From Microlunatus soli (GTDB lineage: Bacteria; Actinomycetota; Actinomycetes; Propionibacteriales; Propionibacteriaceae), in the NCBI RefSeq assembly GCF_900105385.1, contig NZ_LT629772.1, forward strand, positions 6,014,001 through 6,078,000: a DNA stretch of 64,000 nt, given 5' to 3'. The position numbers and the translations under genes were made by a program. The notes beneath the pieces are model-generated. The model saw only the letters and a program-made list of their open reading frames with translations, made no database searches and had not been told where the DNA came from. Below, piece after piece: positions 55,195 through 62,118 of this stretch. Numbering within the stretch: the stretch's first letter is position 1; each line of letters begins with the position of its first letter.

Positions 55195-56460
55195 TCAGCC
55201 GAGCGCTTCGACGATGGCATCCCAGAGCTGGTAGCCGCCCAGGGCGATGAACAGCAGGGCGCAGATGCCGAGCACGACGTTGTGCCAGATCTTGTTGCGG
55301 TACTCGCCCGGGACCCGGTCGGTGTTCAGGATCGGCAGCAGAGTGATCGCCAGGAACGGCATGAACAACGATCCGAGCACGCCGTAGATCAAGATCAACA
55401 GGATCGGCTTGCCGAGGAGCAGCAGCAGCATCGGCGGGAACGTCAGCCAGATCAGGTAGGCCCGGAAGTACTTACCGTTGAGCTGGGCATCCGGATGGTC
55501 CGAGCCCTTGCCGCGCATGTTCGCCCAGAAGTCGGCGAACATCATCGAGACGCCGTTCCAGACCCCGATGATGGAGGTGAATGCCGCCGCCCAGAAGCCG
55601 ATCAGGAACCCGACACCGATCACGTCACCGTACTTGGCGCGCAGCACCCTGCTGAGGTCGACGAGTCCGGTGTCACCGGTGGACAAGGTGACCCCGGCGG
55701 ACCGGACGACCTCGGCACCGACGATCAACATGGCGACCACGAAGATGCCGGTCATCACGTAGGCCATGGTGTTGTCCAGCCGCATCACCCGCATGAACGG
55801 GATCTTGTCCCAACCCTTCTCCCGCAGCCAGTAGCCGTAGGCGGCCAGTGTGATCGTGCCGCCGACGCCGCCGGCCAGGGCCAAGGTGTAGAAGGTCCCG
55901 CCCTCGGGGATCAGCGGGATCAGACCCTTGATCGTCTCGCCGAGATTCGGCGCGGCGATCACGGCGAGTCCGACCACGACGATGAACATCACGCCGACCA
56001 GCGCCGCGGTGATCTTCTCGAACACCGAGTATCGACCGAACCAGACGAGCGCGAAGCCGAGCAGTCCGCAGATGATCGCGCCGACCGGGATCGGGATGCC
56101 GAACAGGGCGTTCAGCGGCAGCGCCGTCGACGACATCGCCGACGCACCGTAGACGAATCCCCAGATCACGATGTACGGGCCGAAGTACCAGGTCGGCCAG
56201 CGGCCCAGGCTGCGCCAACCTTCGAAGATCGTCTTCCCGGTGGACACGGTGTAGCGGCCGGCGCCCTCCACCAGCACGATCTTCATGATCACGCCGATGA
56301 TCACCGCCCAGAGCAGCCCGTAGCCGTACTTGCTGCCCGCCACCAGGGTGGCCACCATGTCGGCGGCGCCGACGCCGGTGGCGGCCACCACCAGGCCCGG
56401 TCCGACGATCTTCCACTTGGTCGGTGGGACTTGTTCGGTCTGGGTCGTCCGCTCGGTCAT
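55195..56460 (-). CDS. Nramp-family transporter lacking the canonical metal-binding motifs
   Basis: 421 aa from ATG 56460, about 11 helices. The overall pattern ('GPGLVVAATGVGAADMVATLVAGSKYGYGLLWAV') is Nramp. However, the helix 1 motif DPGN is replaced by a GVGAAD segment, and helix 6 has 'GGVGGTITLAAYGYWL' instead of the MPH motif. Canonical Mn2+/Fe2+ coordination is therefore not possible in the usual way. Similar actinobacterial proteins are annotated simply as Nramp divalent metal transporters. The true substrate is uncertain. A perfect palindrome lies 70-87 bp upstream. Confidence 0.85.
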   Translation of the reverse strand: MTERTTQTEQVPPTKWKIVGPGLVVAATGVGAADMVATLVAGSKYGYGLLWAVIIGVIMKIVLVEGAGRYTVSTGKTIFEGWRSLGRWPTWYFGPYIVIWGFVYGASAMSSTALPLNALFGIPIPVGAIICGLLGFALVWFGRYSVFEKITAALVGVMFIVVVGLAVIAAPNLGETIKGLIPLIPEGGTFYTLALAGGVGGTITLAAYGYWLREKGWDKIPFMRVMRLDNTMAYVMTGIFVVAMLIVGAEVVRSAGVTLSTGDTGLVDLSRVLRAKYGDVIGVGFLIGFWAAAFTSIIGVWNGVSMMFADFWANMRGKGSDHPDAQLNGKYFRAYLIWLTFPPMLLLLLGKPILLILIYGVLGSLFMPFLAITLLPILNTDRVPGEYRNKIWHNVVLGICALLFIALGGYQLWDAIVEALG

Positions 56461-56530
56461 CTGTGCCTCTCGCTGTCGGCTGTGGCGCAGACGGCCGCAG
56501 CCGCATCGCCAGCGGCAGGTTAGAACACCT

Positions 56531-56547
56531 TCACCGATAATCGGTGA
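56531..56547. promoter_or_regulatory. perfect palindrome upstream of the Nramp-family gene
   Basis: TCACCGATAATCGGTGA has 8-bp perfect arms around one central A. It lies between the stop of the NmrA-like gene (56567) and the Nramp-family start (56460), both on the minus strand. It may be the operator of the Nramp-like gene. It does not resemble the IdeR/DtxR iron box. A terminator role is less likely because the loop would be a single base. Confidence 0.5.
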
Positions 56548-56566
56548 CTTTCGGTGCGCGTGGCGA

Positions 56567-57403
56567 TCAGCCGAAGACCGATCTGTTATCCGCCGCCCAG
56601 GTGGCAAAACTCCGCGCGGGTCGGCCGAGCAGCTGCTGCACCGTCGGGAGCACGGCACGCTCCGGCGCGCTCGGACGGCCGATCAGGTCGAGGGTCGCGT
56701 CGGCGTATTCGGCCGGCATCGTACGGAGCATCTCGGCGCGCGCGCGATCCACGGGCAGCTCGACGAATCCGATCTCCCGCTGCAGCAGCTCGGCGATGAT
56801 CTCGACCCGCTGCCGGGGCGACAGCAGCTCGGGTCCGGTGAGCGTGTAGACCTGTCCCGCGTGCCCGGCCTCGGAGGGTGCGGTGAGTGCGAGCTTGGCG
56901 ACCGCGGCGATGTCGTACGGATCGATCAGCGGCGTGGCGACGTCGCCGAACGGTGCACGCACCGTCCCGCTCTTGATCATCTCCAGCCACCACAGGGTAT
57001 TGCTCGCGAACTGCCCCGGCCGCAGCACGGTCACTTCGTCGAACCGCTCGGCGAGCATCCGTTCGGCAGGGCCCTGGTCGCGGGAGATCACCGAGTCCGG
57101 TCGAGTACCGGCCGCAAGCGAGGACAGGAAGACGATGCGACGGACGCCGGCGCCGACGGCGGCCGTCGCGACCTCGTCGATGTCGCCGGCAACCTGTCCG
57201 CCGTGCAACAGGAACATCGCATCGACGCCGTGCAGGGCGTCGGTGAGCGTCTCGGGACGGTCGAAGTCACCGAAGACGACCTCCACCGGCAGGTCGGTGT
57301 CCTCGGGTTTGCGGCTGATCGCACGGGTCGGAACGTCGTCGGCGGCGAGCTGGTGGACAAGCTGACGGCCGACCGTCCCGGTCGCTCCACTGATCAAGAT
57401 CAT
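56567..57403 (-). CDS. NmrA/NAD(P)H-binding SDR-like protein
   Basis: 278 aa. The Rossmann start 'MILISGATGTVGRQLVHQLAADDVPTRAISR' has the atypical-SDR GATGxxG motif, with Arg after strand 2 suggesting NADP(H). 'VVFGDFDRPETLTDALHGVDAMFLLHG' and 'RIVFLSSLAAGTRP' follow. The conserved catalytic Tyr of classical SDRs is not evident, so it may be a redox sensor (NmrA) or a quinone reductase like QorB. It is divergent from the TetR gene with a shared operator, implying it is the TetR target. Confidence 0.88.
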   Translation of the reverse strand: MILISGATGTVGRQLVHQLAADDVPTRAISRKPEDTDLPVEVVFGDFDRPETLTDALHGVDAMFLLHGGQVAGDIDEVATAAVGAGVRRIVFLSSLAAGTRPDSVISRDQGPAERMLAERFDEVTVLRPGQFASNTLWWLEMIKSGTVRAPFGDVATPLIDPYDIAAVAKLALTAPSEAGHAGQVYTLTGPELLSPRQRVEIIAELLQREIGFVELPVDRARAEMLRTMPAEYADATLDLIGRPSAPERAVLPTVQQLLGRPARSFATWAADNRSVFG

Positions 57404-57417
57404 GATGGCAGTCCTTA

Positions 57418-57441
57418 TTTATCGAGTGATGACTCAATAAA
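57418..57441. promoter_or_regulatory. TetR-type operator between nmrA-like and tetR genes
   Basis: TTTATCGAGT (57418-57427), spacer GATG, ACTCAATAAA (57432-57441): arms match at 9 of 10 positions. It is AT-rich against a GC-rich background, begins 15 bp from the nmrA-like start and ends 72 bp before the TetR start. Confidence 0.6.
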
Positions 57442-57512
57442 TGTAGGCTGGGGTCGTCGGGAACACAAGGGGCAGCCCACCGGCATCGCTATACAGGACG
57501 GGAACACAGCTG

Positions 57513-58133
57513 ATGAACAACCCAGCCGGGTCGAGCCGCCGGAGGGGGCGTCCGAGGACCGGCGTCCGCGAATCCGTGCTCGCCACCGCATCGGCACTGC
57601 TGGACGAGTCCGGTGCCGCCGGGTTCACCACCAAGGCGGTCGCAGCCCGCGCCGGCGTCGCCGAATCGAGCATCTTCTACCACTTCGGCGATCGGCTGGG
57701 CCTGTTGCAGGAGGTCATCTTCGCCGAGGTCGGTGGGTACAAACAGCTGATCGACAGCCTGATGGTCGACCCGGAACCGCCGGACCTCGAGGTCGGTCTG
57801 CGACGGGTGCTGGATTACCTCGAGGACTACTTCGAACGCCTGCTCCCCGGGATGACGACGCTGCAGGCCGACCCGCAGACGCTGGCCGCCTTCCGGGACC
57901 GCAGCCAGGAACTTGATCTCGGTCCGCACCGCGCCGTCGGCCTGCTCCGGGACTATCTGCGGTCCGAGCGCGCCGCCGGCCGGGTCGCTGCCGATGCCGA
58001 CCTGCTGGTGGTTGCGACGTTCGCGGTCGGGTCCGCCTTGCAGCGGGCCCAGCTGCGCCGATTCGGTGGACGGGCCCGATCGCTGCCGTCGAACGGCCAG
58101 CTCACCCGCCAGCTGGTCCGGCTCCTGAGCTGA
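57513..58133 (+). CDS. TetR family transcriptional regulator
   Basis: 206 aa. The N-terminal helix-turn-helix is 'RGRPRTGVRESVLATASALLDESGAAGFTTKAVAARAGVAESSIFYHFGDRLGLLQEVI'. The ligand-binding region (about 75-206) is variable. It probably represses the divergent NAD(P)H-binding protein and itself through the inverted repeat at 57418-57441. The inducer is unknown; comparable pairs respond to quinones or other electrophiles. ATG 57513 is the start. Confidence 0.93.
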   Translation: MNNPAGSSRRRGRPRTGVRESVLATASALLDESGAAGFTTKAVAARAGVAESSIFYHFGDRLGLLQEVIFAEVGGYKQLIDSLMVDPEPPDLEVGLRRVLDYLEDYFERLLPGMTTLQADPQTLAAFRDRSQELDLGPHRAVGLLRDYLRSERAAGRVAADADLLVVATFAVGSALQRAQLRRFGGRARSLPSNGQLTRQLVRLLS

Positions 58134-58201
58134 TCGGCGCCGCTACCGTCGACCGATGATCATGGTCGGTCAAAGCCTCAACGATGAACCGTCGGTGAGA
58201 C

Positions 58202-60319
58202 TCAGTGGGCCTGCATCACGACCACGGTACGGCCAGGGATGGTGACCAGACCGTCGGCGGGCACCGGATCGGTCGGCAGCTCGCCGTCGACGCCGGTATG
58301 GGCCAGCACCGTGTATTCCTTCGCCCACGGACCGCCCGGGAGTTGCACCTCGACCGGATCCGCACCGCCGTGGAACCAGATCAACAGGGCGTCCTCCTCG
58401 GTGCGATCGTCGCGGTCGTCGGTGAGGAACATGCCCAGCGTCCGACGCTCGCCGTCCTGCCATTCCTGATCGGCCAACTCGACCAGGTTGTCGTGCGGGT
58501 AGCCGCCGAACCAGGCCAGATTCTTGCGACCCGACGGACTGCCGTCCAGCAAGGTCACCTGATCGCCGTGCCGGAAGCGACTGCTGCGCAACACCGGATG
58601 ATCATGACGGAGCTTGAGCAGGGCTCCGGTCAGGTCCTTCAGGTCCGCCCACGGCTCCGCGCTGTCCCAGTTCACCCAGGAGATCGGGCCGTCCTGACAG
58701 TAGGCGTTGTTGTTGCCCTCCTGGGTCCGTCCGATCTCGTCCGCGGCGGTGATCATCGGCACGCCGCTGGACAGGATCGTGGTGGCGATCAGGTTCTTCG
58801 TCTGACGGTGCCGCAAGGCGTTGATCTCGGGATTGTCGGTCTCGCCCTCGTAGCCGCAGTTCCAGGATCGGTTGTCGTCGGAGCCGTCCCGGTTGGACTC
58901 GCCGTTGGCTCCGTTGTGTTTGAGGTCATAGGTGACCAGGTCACGGAGGGTGAAGCCGTCATGAGCAGTGACGAAGTTGATGCTCGCGTCGGCCTGCCGG
59001 TCATCATGATCAAAGATGTCGGGAGAGCCGGCCAGCCGCGCCGACAGCTCCTGGACGCCGCCGATGTTGCCGCGCCAGAAGTCCCGGACGAATCCGCGGA
59101 AGCGGTCGTTCCACTCGCTCCATCGGCTGCCGAAGCCCCCCACCTGATAGCCGTACGGGCCGACATCCCACGGCTCGGCGATCATCTTGATGTCGGCCAG
59201 CAGCGGATCCTCGGCGATCGCCGCCTTCAGCGGATGATCTTGACGGACGTGATGCTGGCCGTCCCGCAGCAGGGTGGTGGCGAGGTCGAATCGGAAGCCG
59301 TCGACACCCATCTCGGTCACCCAGTAGCGCAACGAGTCGATGATCATCTTCTGTACGCCGGGATTGGAGGTGTCGACCGAGTTACCGGTACCGGTGACGT
59401 CATAGTCGTTGCGTTGATCCTGGGTCAGCCGGTAGTAGCCGGCGTGGTCGATGCCCCGGTAGCACAGCGTCGGTCCCTCGTGACCGCCCTCGCCGGTGTG
59501 GTTGAAGACGACGTCCAGGATGACCTCCAGGCCGGCCTGGTGCAGGGCGGTCACCATCTCCTTGAACTCGCGGACCTGGGAGCCCATGGTGCCGACCGAG
59601 CAGTAGGAGGCGTGCGGTGCGAAGAAGCCGAGCGTGTTGTAGCCCCAGTAGTTGCGCAGCCCGCGGCCGATCAGGAACGGCTCGGACACGAACTGATGGA
59701 TCGGCAGCAGTTCGACCGCCGTCACGCCGAGCTCGACCAGGTGCTCGATCACCGCCGGGTAGGCGAGTCCGGCGAAGGTTCCGCGCAAATGCTCCGGGAC
59801 CTGCGGGTGCAGCCGGGTGTAGCCCTTCACGTGGGTCTCGTAGATCACCGAATCGGCCAGGTTGCGGCGCTCGGCGATCGGCTCCGGTGGTGGGCTGTCC
59901 TCGACCACCACACTGAGCGGCACGGCAGCGAAGGAGTCGGTCGGATCCGGGGTGAAGTCCGAATCCGGAGTGTGGTCGGAGATCGGGCCGCTGTAGTCGA
60001 CACCGCCGGTGATGGCCCGGGCATACGGATCGAGCAGCAGTTTGGCGGGGTTGAACCGGCGACCGTCCTCCGGGGCCCACTCGCCGTGCACCCGGAAGCC
60101 GTAACGCTGTTCGGCGCCGACGCCGGGCACGTGCACGCTCCAGACGCCGTCCTCGCCGGCGGTCATGTCGTGATTGTGCTGGGTCCGATCCTCGTCGACC
60201 AATGCCAGCTCGACTCGTGTCGCGCGCGGAGCCCAGAGGCCGAAGGAGGTCCCGTCGTCGCGGATGTGGGCGCCCAGGAGGGTGCCGTCAGCTGGCGTCG
60301 GGAGGTCGATCTGGGTCAT
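58202..60319 (-). CDS. glgX: glycogen debranching enzyme GlgX (isoamylase-type GH13)
   Basis: 705 aa. It has an N-terminal CBM48 ('GAHIRDDGTSFGLWAPRATRVELALVDED') and a GH13_11 barrel. The barrel contains 'DVVFNHTGEGGHEGPTLCYRGIDHAGYYRL' (typical of GlgX/TreX), nucleophile Asp in 'GVDGFRFDLATTLLRD', acid Glu in 'KMIAEPWDVGPYGYQVG', and 'FVTAHDGFTLRDLVTYDLKHNGANGE'. It removes alpha-1,6 branches left by glycogen phosphorylase. It stands alone. It completes the glucan turnover set with GlgP and GlgB in this window. Confidence 0.96.
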   Translation of the reverse strand: MTQIDLPTPADGTLLGAHIRDDGTSFGLWAPRATRVELALVDEDRTQHNHDMTAGEDGVWSVHVPGVGAEQRYGFRVHGEWAPEDGRRFNPAKLLLDPYARAITGGVDYSGPISDHTPDSDFTPDPTDSFAAVPLSVVVEDSPPPEPIAERRNLADSVIYETHVKGYTRLHPQVPEHLRGTFAGLAYPAVIEHLVELGVTAVELLPIHQFVSEPFLIGRGLRNYWGYNTLGFFAPHASYCSVGTMGSQVREFKEMVTALHQAGLEVILDVVFNHTGEGGHEGPTLCYRGIDHAGYYRLTQDQRNDYDVTGTGNSVDTSNPGVQKMIIDSLRYWVTEMGVDGFRFDLATTLLRDGQHHVRQDHPLKAAIAEDPLLADIKMIAEPWDVGPYGYQVGGFGSRWSEWNDRFRGFVRDFWRGNIGGVQELSARLAGSPDIFDHDDRQADASINFVTAHDGFTLRDLVTYDLKHNGANGESNRDGSDDNRSWNCGYEGETDNPEINALRHRQTKNLIATTILSSGVPMITAADEIGRTQEGNNNAYCQDGPISWVNWDSAEPWADLKDLTGALLKLRHDHPVLRSSRFRHGDQVTLLDGSPSGRKNLAWFGGYPHDNLVELADQEWQDGERRTLGMFLTDDRDDRTEEDALLIWFHGGADPVEVQLPGGPWAKEYTVLAHTGVDGELPTDPVPADGLVTIPGRTVVVMQAH

Positions 60320-60491
60320 CTACGGGCTCTCTTCTCACTCACCTGCGGGCCGCCGGGGGCGGCGCAAAACGGTCTCCATTGTGCCTGACGAATGTCCAGG
60401 GACCGCGCGGGACAGGCATCGGCGCCGCACCGGACAGGCAAACGCCGCCGGTCCGGCCCGGTGTGGCATGCCGCACCATTAAGGTTCCTTC

Positions 60492-61274
60492 ATGACTGAG
60501 GACCCGGTACGGCTGGAAGTTTCCGACGGTGTGGCGACCCTGCGGATCGACCGACCGAAGGTGAACGCTCTCGACTTCGACCTGCAGGACAGGATCGGAG
60601 CAGCGGCCCGGGAGGCGTCGGCGCGAGACGACATCGCGGCGGTGGTGATCACCGGCGGACCGAAGGTGTTCGCCGCCGGCGCCGACATCAAGGAGATGGC
60701 CGCCCTCGATCATGCCGACATGCTGCGCCGCTCCAAGCACCTGGTGGACAGCTTCGCCGCCGTCGCCACGATCGGCAAACCGACCGTTGCCGCGATCAAC
60801 GGCTACGCCCTCGGCGGTGGCTGTGAGCTGGCCCTCTGCGCCGACATCAGGATTGCCGCGGAGGATGCGACGCTGGGCCAACCCGAGGTCAAGCTCGGCG
60901 TCATCCCCGGCCTCGGCGGCACCCAGCGGCTGGCCCGGTTGATCGGCCCGAGCCGGGCCAAGGAGTTGATCTTCAGCGGCCGGTTCGTCTCCGCCGAGGA
61001 GGCGCTGGCGATCGGGTTGGTCAATCAGGTGGTGCCGCCGTCCGACGTGCTGGACACCGCGACGGCCTGGGCGCGCCAGTTCGTCGGCGGCGCCGCGCTG
61101 GCGCTGCGCGCGGCCAAGGAGGCGATCGACCTCGGTAGCGAGGTCGATCTGGCCACCGGCCTGGAGATCGAACGGCAGCAGTTCGCCGCCCTGTTCGGGA
61201 CCGAGGACCGCGCGATCGGGATGCGATCCTTCATCGAACACGGGCCCGGCAAAGCCGAATTCCGGGGACGGTGA
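60492..61274 (+). CDS. enoyl-CoA hydratase/isomerase family (crotonase)
   Basis: 260 aa. Both catalytic glutamates are present: Glu112 in 'GGGCELALCADIRIA' and Glu132 in 'LGQPEVKLGVIPGLGGTQRL'. The oxyanion hole segment is 'VFAAGADIKEMAAL'. With this pair it should be a true enoyl-CoA hydratase of beta-oxidation, adding water to trans-2-enoyl-CoA. It has 'AAGADIKEM' like EchA8 of mycobacteria. AAGG sits 7 nt before ATG 60492. The GTG of the next gene overlaps its stop by 4 nt. Confidence 0.92.
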   Translation: MTEDPVRLEVSDGVATLRIDRPKVNALDFDLQDRIGAAAREASARDDIAAVVITGGPKVFAAGADIKEMAALDHADMLRRSKHLVDSFAAVATIGKPTVAAINGYALGGGCELALCADIRIAAEDATLGQPEVKLGVIPGLGGTQRLARLIGPSRAKELIFSGRFVSAEEALAIGLVNQVVPPSDVLDTATAWARQFVGGAALALRAAKEAIDLGSEVDLATGLEIERQQFAALFGTEDRAIGMRSFIEHGPGKAEFRGR

Positions 61275-62035
61275 AGACGCCGGTGCGATTCAGAGTCTCT
61301 CGGCTGCTTCTCGTTCTCGGACTGTGCTTCGGGCTGATCGGTGTCGGCATGCTGATCGCCGCTGGTGCCACGGCAGTGAGTTCACAACGCTTCCAGGCCA
61401 CCGCCGAGAAGGCCACCGGCCGGGTGGTCGCCGTCGACTCCCATGAGGAATGTGACACCGATCGTCGCAGCGACGGCCGTCGGGTCCGCGAATGCCACAC
61501 CGTCTACGACTCGACGATCGAGTTCAGCACCGCCGACGGCAAGAAGATCACCTTCGAGTCGAATGTGTCGGGTAGTCAGCCGCCGCGGCCCGGCGATTCC
61601 GTCGAGGTGTTGTATCCGCCTGACGATCCGCAGCGCGCCCGGGTCGCCGGCGTCGCCGTCTGGGTGCTGCCGATCGTCTTCGGAGGGATCGGGATCCCGT
61701 TCACCCTGGCCGGCGTGATCATGCTCGCCGTGTATCTGAAGGGACGACGGAAGCTGGCCTGGTTGCAGGACTCGGGACGGCGAGTGCAGGGCCAGATCCT
61801 CGGCGTCCAGCGCAATCGGCACCTGCGGATCAACAATGTGCACCCCTGGCGGGTGCATGTCGGCTGGCGTGACCCGGCCAGCGGCGCGGCGTACGAATTC
61901 GCCAGTGACAATCTGATGTCCGACCCGACACCGGTCCTGGCCGGGGCACAAACCCTGGAGGTGCTGATCGACCCGGCGGACCCGCAGCAGCGGCACTGGG
62001 TCGACCTGACACCGTACGGGTTGTCCTCGGACTGA
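61271..62035 (+). CDS. DUF3592 membrane protein
   Basis: 254 aa. Two membrane helices (about residues 9-35 and 130-157) flank a beta-rich domain with 'KATGRVVAVDSHEECDTDRRSDG' and 'IEFSTADGKKITFESNVSGSQPPRPGDSVEVLYPPDDPQRARV', the repeated DUF3592 signature. A second similar soluble segment follows the second helix. It includes a two-Cys loop (CDTDR...RECHT). Function is unknown. It is translationally coupled to the enoyl-CoA hydratase (GTGA overlap), though no functional link is evident. Confidence 0.8.
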   Translation: MKTPVRFRVSRLLLVLGLCFGLIGVGMLIAAGATAVSSQRFQATAEKATGRVVAVDSHEECDTDRRSDGRRVRECHTVYDSTIEFSTADGKKITFESNVSGSQPPRPGDSVEVLYPPDDPQRARVAGVAVWVLPIVFGGIGIPFTLAGVIMLAVYLKGRRKLAWLQDSGRRVQGQILGVQRNRHLRINNVHPWRVHVGWRDPASGAAYEFASDNLMSDPTPVLAGAQTLEVLIDPADPQQRHWVDLTPYGLSSD

Positions 62036-62118
62036 CCCGGCCGCTGCCAGGTCCGACCGATCCGACCCCAAACCGATCGCCCCCAAACCGATCGACCCGG
62101 ACAGAAAGGTTCAGCTGC

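Noticed and set aside
58205-60388. 727-codon plus-strand frame opposite glgX
   Set aside because: Shadow of GlgX; no domain is visible and all GH13 catalytic motifs are on the minus strand.
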